Shown here: positions 1 to 9,418 of the stretch, piece after piece
Numbering within the stretch: the stretch's first letter is position 1
Layout of the letters: each line of letters starts with the position of its first letter
Assembly (NCBI RefSeq): GCF_001187905.1
Contig: NZ_LGIS01000020.1
Span: 62,001 to 126,000 of the forward strand
Reading direction: 5' to 3'
DNA length: 64,000 bases
Origin: Pantoea sp. RIT-PI-b
GTDB lineage: Bacteria; Pseudomonadota; Gammaproteobacteria; Enterobacterales; Enterobacteriaceae
Position numbers and translations under genes: made by a program
Notes under the pieces: generated by a model
Told to the model about the DNA's origin: nothing
Database searches by the model: none
What the model saw: only the letters and a program-made list of their open reading frames with translations

Positions 1-151
1 ACTTCACCGGATGGATGTTGACCTTGCCCGCCACGTTTTGCGTGATGGCGCCGTGATAAACCAGGGGGAAAGGGCTCTGTGGGTCGTTAGCGGCCTGTGC
101 ACTTACGGACATTGCTGCGATCAGCAGGGCATGGATAGCAGTGAGTTTCAT
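1..151 (-). CDS. Exported protein, N-terminal part (possible alpha/beta hydrolase)
   Basis: Only the first 50 codons lie in the window; the gene runs off the left edge. The product begins MKLTAIHALLIAAMSVSAQA, a clear Sec signal peptide with an AQA cleavage site, followed by a mature start with the segment GKVNIHPVK. I associate that segment with exported alpha/beta hydrolases of the dienelactone-hydrolase type, from memory and without the catalytic part in view. GGGAGC stands 4-9 bases before the ATG. The gene is divergent from the response regulator, and the shared gap holds the proposed regulator box, so it may belong to the same regulon. Confidence 0.55.
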   Translation of the reverse strand, partial: MKLTAIHALLIAAMSVSAQAANDPQSPFPLVYHGAITQNVAGKVNIHPVK

Positions 152-286
152 CTTCGCTCCCGGAGAAAAGTCGCGGCCTGCAAAGTGGGCTCGCGAGAGT
201 GATATCGTCGGGTGAGCTTAAGGCGCCCAGGCTGTCAGCATCATGACCAGAAAATAACAACCCTGTCAGTTTCACCGGTGCGTTGG

Positions 287-313
287 CTGACAGCGTTGTC
301 AGCAAATTGTCAG
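287..313 (+). promoter_or_regulatory. Predicted response-regulator box, copy 1
   Basis: A perfect-arm palindrome CTGACAGCGTTGTCAG (287-302) is followed 11 bases later by another TTGTCAG (307-313). More TGTCAG motifs occur at 233-238 and 264-269. The same module recurs at 2481-2507 before the enzyme operon. An 11-bp step between half-sites suits tandem binding by an OmpR-family regulator. The palindrome begins 89 bases before the regulator ATG and lies in the divergent region shared with the exported protein gene. Assignment to the adjacent regulator is inference. Confidence 0.6.
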
Positions 314-375
314 GTTACTGTTGGTAAGCTGCCGGCAAAATACCGTTCAAAGGTTTACATAAGGAAGCCCCCGCG

Positions 376-1065
376 ATGCGCATATTGTTGGTTGAAGACG
401 AAGAGAAGACCTCGACTTACCTGAGCCGGGCGTTGGGTGAATCGGGTTTTACCGTTGATGTCTCAGCCGACGGCGCAGAAGGCCTGCACTTTGCGCTGGA
501 GTTCGATTATGACGCGGTGATTCTTGATGTGATGCTGCCGGGTATCGACGGTTACCGCGTGCTTGAAGGGATTCGTAGCAGCAAACAGACGCCGGTGCTG
601 ATGCTCTCGGCGCGCGGCTCGGTGGATGAGCGGGTAAAAGGGCTGCGGCTGGGGGCGGATGATTATCTGCCCAAACCCTTTTCGCTGATTGAGCTGGTGG
701 CGCGCATTCAGGCGCTGGTGCGCCGTCGCAGCAGCGATGGCGCCGACATCACGCAACTGCAAATCCATGACCTGCATCTCGATCTGCTGGCGCGGCGGGT
801 TTTTCGCCACGGCAATCGGCTTGAGCTGACGGCAAAAGAGTTCGCGCTGCTCAGCCTGCTGGCGCGGCATCAGGGGGAAATATTGTCGAAAATGATGATC
901 GCCGAGCAGGTGTGGGACATGAATTTCGACAGCGATGCCAACGTGGTGGAGGTGGCCATTAAGCGGTTACGCGCCAAAATTGATGCACCTTTTACTATTA
1001 AGCTGCTGCACACCGTGCGCGGCATGGGTTACGTGCTGGAAGTGCGGGAGCCTCACCATGATTAA
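376..1065 (+). CDS. OmpR/CusR-family response regulator
   Basis: A 229-residue DNA-binding response regulator. The receiver domain (about 1-115) shows the acidic pocket E7-D8, the phospho-acceptor D51 in ILDVMLPG, S78 and K100. The C-terminal winged helix (about 128-225) ends in the usual VRGMGYVLE. It resembles the heavy-metal (CusR/CopR) branch, but nothing nearby suggests metal handling. Its stop overlaps the kinase ATG by 8 bases, so the two are translationally coupled. The repeated box at 287-313 and 2481-2507 predicts autoregulation and control of the downstream exported-enzyme operon. Confidence 0.93.
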   Translation: MRILLVEDEEKTSTYLSRALGESGFTVDVSADGAEGLHFALEFDYDAVILDVMLPGIDGYRVLEGIRSSKQTPVLMLSARGSVDERVKGLRLGADDYLPKPFSLIELVARIQALVRRRSSDGADITQLQIHDLHLDLLARRVFRHGNRLELTAKEFALLSLLARHQGEILSKMMIAEQVWDMNFDSDANVVEVAIKRLRAKIDAPFTIKLLHTVRGMGYVLEVREPHHD

Positions 1066-2512
1066 ACGTTCCATTTCGGTACGTCTCGCACTGATGTTCG
1101 TGCTGAGCATTGTGCTGATCGTGTCGACCATCGGCTTGCTGCTGCGCTCTTCACTGCATGACTCATTGCAAAAGCAGATGCATAACGAACTGCTGTTTCG
1201 TGAATCCTTAATGAGTCCGTGGATCACGGCGCGCACCTCAGACGAAGGCTGGGCGACGTTGTCCCGTAAATTTACCGATTTAACCAGCGCCGAAGGCGAA
1301 CGCGTGCGTTACTGGATTTTGAGCGATGATGCGCGTTTTAGCCTCGGCGGCGCGCCGCCGTTGGGCGTGGATTGGGCTTCCTTGCAGGAAGGGTTTAACA
1401 AAGTGCCTGGCGCAACGGATGCCGCCTGCTCACTGTTCCTGCTGGTCAAAACCCTTGCGGCTCGCGGTGAGCGACCCGCGTTGCGCTACGTGGTGGCCAT
1501 CGACTCAACGCCTTACATGGGTACGCTTGATGCTTTCACGCGTACCTTGCTGATCGTTTCGTCCATCGGCGTATTTATCGTGGCGCTACTGGGCTATGCC
1601 GTATCCCGTATTGGTTTGCGTCCGGTTGGTGCACTGAGCCAGCAGGCGCATCAGTTGGCACCGGGCGATCATACGCAGCGACTGGATACCGCCAGGTTAC
1701 CGGATGAGCTGCAGCCGCTGGCTGCCGCCTTTAATGGTGTGCTAGAGCGGCAGGCGATTGCCTGGCGGCAGCTGGAGAGTTTCAATGCTGATGTCGCACA
1801 TGAATTGCGCACGCCGCTCACCAATTTGATTGGTCAGACGCAGCTCGGGCTAGCGCGCCGACGCTCGCCGGCGGAGTTGGAGGATCTACTTGGCTCCAAC
1901 CTCGAAGAGCTGGAACGCATGACCTCTATCGTCAACGACATGCTATTCCTGTCGCATGCGCATGCCGGGGAACACGCCTCACAGCTGACGCGCGTTTCCC
2001 TGCGCGCAGAGACGGTGAAAACCGCCGAATATGTTGAACCCTCCTTCGCCGAAAAACAGTTGAAATTGCAGATCGAAGGCGATGTTTGGGTGCATATCGA
2101 CCGCCGCTTATTCCACCGTTCGCTGGCGAACCTGCTGGAGAACAGTGCGCGACATGCGGCACCGCACAGCACCATTAACGTTAACTTCAGTGAAAACGCC
2201 GGTCAGGCGGTGGTTGCGGTCACCAATCCCGGCGCCGCCATCGCGCCCGAACATCTGCATCGACTGTTTGAACGTTTTTATCGGGTTGACTCTGCGCGCG
2301 CCAAAAGTACCACCCATCACGGGCTGGGGTTATCGATTGTGCGCGCGGTCGCCATCATGCATCGCGGTGATGTGTTCGCGCGCAGTGAAGGTGGAATGAA
2401 TACCTTTGGGCTGACCTTTGCCTTAACGCCTGAGCGTAAGCCGCTGTCAGCTGCCGCTCGCGATGTCGCAGCGATCAAAACTGACAGCATTGTCAGCAAC
2501 CCGTCAGCATGA
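1058..2512 (+). CDS. Sensor histidine kinase, CusS-like
   Basis: Start placed at the ATG overlapping the regulator stop, giving 484 residues. TM1 is about 10-29, a periplasmic sensor region about 31-160 lacks His/Met metal-site clusters, TM2 is about 163-183, then HAMP. The phosphorylated H248 is in the H-box [10 protein letters not shown]; the N-box ([13 protein letters not shown]) and G-box (HHGLGLSIV) are intact. It presumably phosphorylates the adjacent regulator. The last codons contain regulator box copy 2, so the coding end doubles as promoter DNA. The signal sensed is unknown. Confidence 0.93.
   Translation: MIKRSISVRLALMFVLSIVLIVSTIGLLLRSSLHDSLQKQMHNELLFRESLMSPWITARTSDEGWATLSRKFTDLTSAEGERVRYWILSDDARFSLGGAPPLGVDWASLQEGFNKVPGATDAACSLFLLVKTLAARGERPALRYVVAIDSTPYMGTLDAFTRTLLIVSSIGVFIVALLGYAVSRIGLRPVGALSQQAHQLAPGDHTQRLDTARLPDELQPLAAAFNGVLERQAIAWRQLESFNADVAHELRTPLTNLIGQTQLGLARRRSPAELEDLLGSNLEELERMTSIVNDMLFLSHAHAGEHASQLTRVSLRAETVKTAEYVEPSFAEKQLKLQIEGDVWVHIDRRLFHRSLANLLENSARHAAPHSTINVNFSENAGQAVVAVTNPGAAIAPEHLHRLFERFYRVDSARAKSTTHHGLGLSIVRAVAIMHRGDVFARSEGGMNTFGLTFALTPERKPLSAAARDVAAIKTDSIVSNPSA
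2481..2507 (+). promoter_or_regulatory. Predicted response-regulator box, copy 2
   Basis: CTGACAGCATTGTCAG (2481-2496) differs by one base from copy 1, and a second half-site CGTCAG follows at the same 11-bp step (2502-2507). It lies inside the 3' end of the kinase gene and begins 100 bases before the cupin ATG, against 89 bases for copy 1 and the regulator ATG. A possible -10 element is TAGAAT at 2530-2535. Confidence 0.6.
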
Positions 2513-2580
2513 CGACATCTGCGCCTCGTTAGAATCGATGCCTCGCAGCATCCACGTTCAATAAATAAAGGACGCATTGC

Positions 2581-3051
2581 ATGACAGCAAAATCGGGCTT
2601 TCTGGGGCTATTACTGCCCCTTGCTTTCTCATCTTTTGCTGCCGAGCCGGTAGTAAAGATTACACCTGCCGGCAGCCAAGCGGCGCTTTCGGGTCCGCCG
2701 CAACATTTTACCGGCCAGGTACGCGTTGATCCGCTGTTTATGGCGGATGACCAGATCAATGCTTCGGCTGCCTATGTCACCTTCGAACCGGGTGCGCGAT
2801 CGGCCTGGCATACCCATCCCGCCGGTCAGCGCCTGATTGTCACCTCGGGCGTAGGGTTAACCCAGCAGGAGGGGCAGCCGGTGCGCACTATTCGCGTTGG
2901 CGATGTGGTGTCGTGCCCGCCGGGCATCAAGCACTGGCACGGTGCCAGCGCCGAGAGTGCCATGACGCACCTCGCGGTGACCGGCAGAGTGGATGGCAAA
3001 AGTGTGAGCTGGCTGGAGAAAGTGACTGATGAACAATACCGTGCCGATTAA
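2581..3051 (+). CDS. Exported cupin-domain protein
   Basis: 156 residues with an N-terminal signal peptide (cleavage near SSFAA-E). The remainder is one cupin barrel: WHTHPAGQ gives the first metal-binding motif and PGIKHWHGA the second, so a bound metal is likely. Similar cupins are common beside carboxymuconolactone decarboxylase genes in redox or electrophile-stress operons, but export is less usual. It is the first gene after regulator box 2, and its end overlaps the next gene by 23 bases. The substrate is unknown. Confidence 0.82.
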   Translation: MTAKSGFLGLLLPLAFSSFAAEPVVKITPAGSQAALSGPPQHFTGQVRVDPLFMADDQINASAAYVTFEPGARSAWHTHPAGQRLIVTSGVGLTQQEGQPVRTIRVGDVVSCPPGIKHWHGASAESAMTHLAVTGRVDGKSVSWLEKVTDEQYRAD

Positions 3052-3790
3052 GTCCTTCGCCTTCGCCATACTCATGCTTTTTGCCGGTAACCTGACAACC
3101 TATGCTGCAACTCACCAGGGAGTAAAACCTGCAATGAATGAGTCATCGAATCAGTCCGAAACCCTCTCCGCACGACAACAAGCCATTCCTCTGATGGCGG
3201 TATTTATGGCAACCAGCAATATGGAAAAACTGGATGCCGCGCTGAATCAGGGGCTGGATGCTGGCTTGACGGTCAGTGAAGCCAAAGAAATTCTGGTGCA
3301 GCTGTATGCCTATACCGGATTTCCGCGCAGTCTCAATGCGCTGAGCGCGTTGATGAAAGTGACCGAAGCGCGTAAGCAGCGCGGCATCAAGGATGAACCG
3401 GGTAAAGAGCCGGTGCAGCCCATTCCGGTGGGGGATGCGCTGCGTCAGCTAGGCACCGCTAACCAAACCAAAATTTCTGGCGCGCCAGTGCAAGGTCCGC
3501 TGTTTGATTTTGCGCCGGTGATCAACCAGTTCCTGCAAAGTCATCTATTTGGCGATATTTTTGCCCGTGACAACCTTGACTGGCAAAGCCGCGAACTGGC
3601 GACGGTAGGTGCCTTAGCCGCCACGCCGGGTATTGAAGCGCAGCTGCTATCGCATACCCGTGCCAGTTTGCGAGTAGGGCTAACGCGTGGGCAGCTGCAG
3701 CATCTGGCGCAAATTTTACGTGCCAGCGGGGAAGAGCAGGCCGCTGCGCGCGCGGAAGCCGCACTGCGCGCGGCACAAGATACGCCATAA
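3029..3790 (+). CDS. Exported carboxymuconolactone decarboxylase (CMD) family protein
   Basis: 253 residues. The start is supported by GGAGAAAG upstream, within the end of the cupin gene. A signal peptide (about 1-26, ending TTYAA) is followed by two CMD-like helical units (about 45-115 and 160-240) with the typical segments VQLYAYTGFPRSLNAL and DWQSRELATVGALAA. There is no CxxC, so it is not an AhpD-type peroxidase; true decarboxylase activity cannot be inferred either. Translationally coupled to the exported cupin, suggesting that the two act together outside the cytoplasm. Confidence 0.8.
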   Translation: MNNTVPIKSFAFAILMLFAGNLTTYAATHQGVKPAMNESSNQSETLSARQQAIPLMAVFMATSNMEKLDAALNQGLDAGLTVSEAKEILVQLYAYTGFPRSLNALSALMKVTEARKQRGIKDEPGKEPVQPIPVGDALRQLGTANQTKISGAPVQGPLFDFAPVINQFLQSHLFGDIFARDNLDWQSRELATVGALAATPGIEAQLLSHTRASLRVGLTRGQLQHLAQILRASGEEQAAARAEAALRAAQDTP

Positions 3791-3814
3791 ATTTCATGTC
3801 AGAGGAGCGAAGTC

Positions 3815-4405
3815 ATGTCAGATGCGCATGATGCTAACCGCAGAGTGCTACTCAGCGCGCTGGCGGGCGCGGCGTTTTCCGCTGCCGTGCTTAAGCCGGC
3901 GTTGGCTAACACCGTGCCCGGGCAAAATAACCGCGCGACGCTGGTGGCGTATTTCTCCCGCAGTGGCAACACGCGGGTACTGGCAGGTGTTATTCATCGT
4001 CAACTCAAAAGCGATATTTTTGCCATTGAACCGGCAGTGGCCTATCCCGAGGACTATTTTCAAACGGTTGAGCTGGCGAAAAATCAGCGCGATCGGCAGG
4101 TGAAACCGGCGTTAAAAAACCGCGTTGCGGACTTTGATCGCTACCACACGATTTACCTGGGCTTTCCGATTTGGGGCACCACGGTGCCGCCGGTGGTGCA
4201 ATCGTTTCTCAGCAGCCATGATTGCCGTAATAAACGCATCATTCCGTTTATTACCCACGGTGGTTACGGCATCGGCGACAGTGAAGCGATTCTCGCTACG
4301 CTGGCTGCGGCGGCGCAACGAGAAAAACCGCTGGTGCTGGAGTGCGATCAGGAGAGAAGAACCACCGAGACCGTCACCCATTGGTTAGCGACGGTTGGCA
4401 GCTAA
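3815..4405 (+). CDS. Flavodoxin-like protein with predicted Tat signal
   Basis: 196 residues. The N-terminus carries a twin arginine (R9-R10, NRRVLLSAL), a hydrophobic stretch and a cleavage site near ALA-N, which fits Tat export of a folded flavoprotein. The mature part is a short-chain flavodoxin domain: the FMN phosphate loop is SRSGNT (48-53), followed by YLGFPIWGTTVPP and the aromatic loop THGGYGIGD. GAGGAGCGAAG precedes the ATG. Flavodoxins are normally cytoplasmic, so an exported one among exported partners suggests periplasmic redox chemistry. Electron donor and acceptor are unknown. Confidence 0.8.
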   Translation: MSDAHDANRRVLLSALAGAAFSAAVLKPALANTVPGQNNRATLVAYFSRSGNTRVLAGVIHRQLKSDIFAIEPAVAYPEDYFQTVELAKNQRDRQVKPALKNRVADFDRYHTIYLGFPIWGTTVPPVVQSFLSSHDCRNKRIIPFITHGGYGIGDSEAILATLAAAAQREKPLVLECDQERRTTETVTHWLATVGS

Positions 4406-4431
4406 TACACAACATAAAAGAGGGACAGCGT

Positions 4432-5493
4432 GTGAAGAGAACGGTAAAAATCTGGGGTGTAGGTTTGCTGGTGGCGGGGTTTATCGCTACCAGCCACGCC
4501 GAACCGTTAGTGATTCAGGCACAAGGCAGCTTCGCTGCGGGCGGCACGGTGGTGACAGCGCCGGGACAATTTGATGCCAAAAAACCACTGGATGCAGCGG
4601 GCCAAACCTATCATGGCGACCACGCCGCGGTGTTTTATCAGATTCCGCAACATCCGCATAAATACCCCATCGTGATGCTGCATGGTGCCGGACAGTTCTC
4701 GCGTACCTGGGAAAGTACCCCGGATGGACGCGAAGGTTTTCAAAACATTTTCCTGCGTCGCGGATTTGCCACCTATCTGGTTGATCAACCGCGCCGGGGT
4801 GCGGCTGGTCGTAGCACGGTAGCCACCACCGTCACGCCAAAACCGGATGAACAGCTGTGGTTTAACCAATTCCGCCTGGGCGTATGGCCCACCTTCTTTA
4901 AAGGCGTGCAGTTCTCTCAGGATAAAGAGGCGCTGAACCAATACTTCCGCCAAATGACCCCTAATACCGGGCCGTTTGACGTCAACGTCATCTCCGATGC
5001 GATGTCCGCGGTTATCGACAAAAGCGGTCCCGCCATTCTGTTTACCCATTCACAGGGCGGCGGGCCTGGCTGGTATACCGCGATGAAAAACAGCAAGGTT
5101 AAAGCCATTGTCGCCTTTGAACCGGGCAGCGGCTTTGTGTTTCCCGAAAACGAATTACCGGCCCCGATGCCCAGCGCGTTCGATACGCTGAAAGGCGAGC
5201 CGGTAGCGCTGGACAAGTTTATGGCGCTGACCAAAATTCCGATTCTGATTTTCTATGGCGACAACATTCCGGATAAAGCGAGCAGCATGCCGGCGCAGGA
5301 CAGTTGGCGGGTAAGGCTGGCGATGGCGCGCCAGTGGCGAGATGTGGTCAATAAACACGGTGGCGATGTGCAAGTGATCCATCTGCCGGAGATTGGCATT
5401 AAAGGAAATACGCATTTCCCGTTCTCCGATCTGAATAATGTGCAAATTGCCGACCAGGTTAGCGCGTTTTTCCAACAGAAGAATCTGCAGTAG
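4432..5493 (+). CDS. Exported alpha/beta hydrolase (esterase-like)
   Basis: I take the GTG at 4432 (after AGAGGGACAGC), giving 353 residues with a good signal peptide ending SHA-E; the upstream extension overlaps the flavodoxin gene and has no signal-like start. Features of the fold: oxyanion-hole HGAG (84-87), nucleophile S207 in THSQGG, and a late histidine in GNTHFP. The gene follows the flavodoxin gene by 26 bases and closes the run of exported enzymes. The ester or lactone substrate is unknown. Confidence 0.82.
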   Translation: MKRTVKIWGVGLLVAGFIATSHAEPLVIQAQGSFAAGGTVVTAPGQFDAKKPLDAAGQTYHGDHAAVFYQIPQHPHKYPIVMLHGAGQFSRTWESTPDGREGFQNIFLRRGFATYLVDQPRRGAAGRSTVATTVTPKPDEQLWFNQFRLGVWPTFFKGVQFSQDKEALNQYFRQMTPNTGPFDVNVISDAMSAVIDKSGPAILFTHSQGGGPGWYTAMKNSKVKAIVAFEPGSGFVFPENELPAPMPSAFDTLKGEPVALDKFMALTKIPILIFYGDNIPDKASSMPAQDSWRVRLAMARQWRDVVNKHGGDVQVIHLPEIGIKGNTHFPFSDLNNVQIADQVSAFFQQKNLQ

Positions 5494-5574
5494 CTGACCA
5501 GCAGGGTTGATTGATTCATGAATTGAGTTAATAAACCCTAGCTGATTACCGGGTCTAATCAAAACAATCCTCAG

Positions 5575-6463
<889 letters not shown>

Positions 6464-6491
6464 TTACGCACCCTAAAACCTAATGGAGTGA

Positions 6492-7484
<993 letters not shown>

Positions 7485-7495
7485 CCTCAACCACT

Positions 7496-7520
7496 TTGCG
7501 GCGCGTTCCTCGCGCCGCAA
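7496..7520 (+). terminator. GC-rich hairpin after the reductase operon
   Basis: A perfect 10-bp stem TTGCGGCGCG / CGCGCCGCAA around a 5-base loop, 11 bases after the stop. No T-run follows directly, so termination efficiency is uncertain. Confidence 0.55.
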
Positions 7521-7566
7521 GCCATTCTTATGATGTATTTTCGATTGCATCGACGCTTTTTTATAT

Positions 7567-7594
7567 TTGATGTTTTTTACTCATTGGGTATGCT
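7567..7594 (+). promoter_or_regulatory. Candidate sigma-70/sigma-S promoter
   Basis: TTGATG and TATGCT separated by 16 bases in an AT-rich stretch, about 55 bases before the small AriR-like gene. Found by eye only. Confidence 0.35.
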
Positions 7595-7648
7595 CTGCGC
7601 AGTCAGGATCCTCCGGCCAGGGTTGGTTTAGACGGTGACAGAGAGCCC

Positions 7649-7924
7649 ATGAAAAACAGTAATGACAAACAGTTAAGTGACGTGGTGATCGGTGATGCGG
7701 TGATTGAGTTATTCACTCACGATGCCGCAATTTCGCGTACTACGCTGATCGCCCAGTTAGAGAAGATGATTCAGGCGGGTGGAACGCCAGAGCGTATTCG
7801 CGTTGCCAGATTAGCCTTAGCAGAGGTTAACCGCAGCAGCCAATGCGATGAAGAAGAGTCAGACGAGGGTGTGATCAACATGTTGGCCAAACGCGCGGTG
7901 GCGGACGACAGCACCAAACACTGA
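7649..7924 (+). CDS. Small AriR/YmgB-like protein
   Basis: 91 residues. The core, VIELFTHDAAISRTTLIAQLEKMI and on through RIRVARLALAEV, has the helix pattern of the AriR/YmgB/YcgZ family, small dimeric proteins linked in E. coli to biofilm, acid resistance and the Rcs phosphorelay. The tail is acidic (CDEEESDEG). The assignment rests on pattern resemblance. It stands alone between an operon hairpin and the convergent csbD-like gene. A second, shorter candidate of this kind lies at 9138. Confidence 0.65.
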   Translation: MKNSNDKQLSDVVIGDAVIELFTHDAAISRTTLIAQLEKMIQAGGTPERIRVARLALAEVNRSSQCDEEESDEGVINMLAKRAVADDSTKH

Positions 7925-7933
7925 TTGAGGCAT

Positions 7934-7954
7934 GCCGGACAGGGGTTGTCCGGC
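7934..7954. terminator. Hairpin between convergent genes
   Basis: Perfect 8-bp stem GCCGGACA / TGTCCGGC with a GGGGT loop, between the AriR-like gene and yjbJ, which converge here. No clear T-run on either side, so it is terminator-like rather than certain. Confidence 0.45.
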
Positions 7955-7967
7955 ACGTTCGAGCGGT

Positions 7968-8177
7968 TTACCAACGGTATTTATTGGAATCTTCCCACTC
8001 TTTTACTTCTTTTTCCGCGCGGTCTTTTTCATAACCATAGCGTTCCTGAATTTTACCGACCAGCTGATCGCGTTTCCCTTCGACCACGGTCATATCATCA
8101 TCAGTCAGGTCGCCCCATTTTTCCTTCACTTTTCCCTTGAACTGCTTCCAGTTGCCGCTAATACGATCTTCGTTCAT
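7968..8177 (-). CDS. yjbJ: CsbD-family stress protein
   Basis: 69 residues, starting MNEDRISGNWKQFKGKVKEK and highly charged, the standard CsbD/YjbJ pattern including KWGDLTDDD and the repeated GK-x-Q motifs. In E. coli YjbJ is an abundant stationary-phase (RpoS-dependent) and osmotic-stress protein of unknown mechanism. Full length compared with E. coli. GGGAGAT precedes the start. Transcribed from the gap shared with the divergent TetR gene. Confidence 0.92.
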   Translation of the reverse strand: MNEDRISGNWKQFKGKVKEKWGDLTDDDMTVVEGKRDQLVGKIQERYGYEKDRAEKEVKEWEDSNKYRW

Positions 8178-8369
8178 TGTCGATCTCCCTATTTAGTCGT
8201 TACCGGTTACTGAATGATCACCGTTTGGCCGCATGCCAACGGATGTATTAATTCTGGCACAGAATTTGCGGTTTGCTGCGCTGCGGTGTGAGCTGACTCA
8301 AATATCTGATATTGAATAGTAGGGTGATTGCATAACCCTCTGTGATATAAGGTGTTATTCTCGCCTGGG

Positions 8370-8390
8370 TATACAGACTTGTCTCTGCTG
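8370..8390. promoter_or_regulatory. Possible TetR operator
   Basis: The 10-bp palindrome AGACTTGTCT (8375-8384) sits within TATACAGAC-TT-GTCTCTG, about 75 bases before the TetR-family start. Position and symmetry suit an autoregulatory site; the outer bases match only in part. Confidence 0.4.
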
Positions 8391-8458
8391 GTATATAGTG
8401 AACGCCGAGAAGATTTTCAGTCAATTTTTGGAAACCCGCACTGCCTGATGTATCCGCT

Positions 8459-9076
8459 ATGAGCAAAAAGTTAGCCACAGAAACGAAAAACCGCGAACGG
8501 GGCCGCCCAAGAGAATTTGATATCGAACAGGCTCTGGACAAAGCCATGATTGTTTTTCGGCAAAAGGGTTTTCATGCCGCTTCGCTGAGTGATTTGGGGG
8601 AGGCGATGGGGCTAACCGCGGGTAGCATTTACAAGGCTTTTAAAGATAAGCGCAGCCTGTTTTTACTGGTATTTGAGCGCTATCTTTCGGTGCGTAATGC
8701 CGACTTGCGCCAGCGGCTGGCGCAGTTCACCACCGGGCGCGAAAAACTTACCGAACTGCTGCAGTTCTATCTCGATTCTGCCCGTGCGGTTGAAGGCCGT
8801 ACCGGTTGTCTGGTGGTGGGCAGTACGGTGGAGTTGCAGGTGCTGGATGAAGATCTGTCGCAGTTAGTGAGTGAAGCGGTGATCCGCAATAAAAACTTTC
8901 TCGCTTCTCTGCTGAAACTCGGCCAGGAAGATGGATCGGTCACACAGCATCTGGATATTGACAGCGCAGCGGGCTTGATACTCTGTATCGCCTTTGGCAT
9001 GCGCGTAGTAGGCAAGATCACCGATGTAAAAGATGAACCCGCGACAATCAAGCTGGTGATGAAGCTGCTGGACTAA
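8459..9076 (+). CDS. TetR/AcrR-family regulator
   Basis: 205 residues. The N-terminal helix-turn-helix (about 20-65) contains AMIVFRQKGFHAASLSDLGEAMGLTAGSIYKAF, with the family's G-x-Y-x-x-F signature. The C-terminal ligand domain contains GRTGCLVVGSTVEL, a segment seen in regulators of the NemR/ComR/AcuR kind whose cysteine can sense electrophiles. That makes a role near the carbonyl reductases attractive, but no target is shown. Divergent from yjbJ; a palindrome lies upstream. Confidence 0.88.
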   Translation: MSKKLATETKNRERGRPREFDIEQALDKAMIVFRQKGFHAASLSDLGEAMGLTAGSIYKAFKDKRSLFLLVFERYLSVRNADLRQRLAQFTTGREKLTELLQFYLDSARAVEGRTGCLVVGSTVELQVLDEDLSQLVSEAVIRNKNFLASLLKLGQEDGSVTQHLDIDSAAGLILCIAFGMRVVGKITDVKDEPATIKLVMKLLD

Positions 9077-9137
9077 AATTTGTCTAATTAGGAGGTGGAT
9101 ACTTCCTAAATAAGCGAAGCGTGAAGCCGGAGGGCAA

Positions 9138-9341
9138 GTGAAAGACGAAGATTCAGACATTACGGAAGAGATTCGCGCATTGGTGGGGAGAGTGGTGACA
9201 CGCATTCTCCGTCCTGATGAAGCGCTTACCGTTCAGGAACTGATTGGCGCGCTGTATCGCCTGAGTTTGCGCTCAACAGACAGCAAAACCAAAAGTGCCT
9301 GCGAGAAAGCCATTCGTATCCTGGCGAAAAAAATGCATTAA
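9138..9341 (+). CDS. Small helical protein, possibly AriR/YmgB-like
   Basis: 67 residues from a GTG, with GGAGGGCAA immediately upstream. The sequence is charged, with the segment LTVQELIGALYRLSLRSTDS followed by a basic helix ending ILAKKMH. The organisation (short N-terminal helix, then a two-helix hairpin) recalls the YmgB/AriR/YcgZ group, but similarity is weak and I do not firmly recognise it. It lies 61 bases after the TetR gene in the same direction. Confidence 0.5.
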   Translation: MKDEDSDITEEIRALVGRVVTRILRPDEALTVQELIGALYRLSLRSTDSKTKSACEKAIRILAKKMH

Positions 9342-9418
9342 TCCGGTCGCGCGTGCCGCGCCGTATTACTCCTCTCTGCGAAAGTCTGGCAATCCCTCGC
9401 CAAACAAAACCCGGGTGA

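Noticed and set aside
463..870. 135-codon minus-strand frame inside the response regulator gene
   Set aside because: Shadow of a well-supported gene; no ribosome site and low-complexity His/Gln/Arg composition.
376..2512. Calling the two-component system cusRS
   Set aside because: Family resemblance exists, but the sensor domain has no metal-ligand pattern, no efflux genes are nearby, and the repeated box differs from the Cus box.
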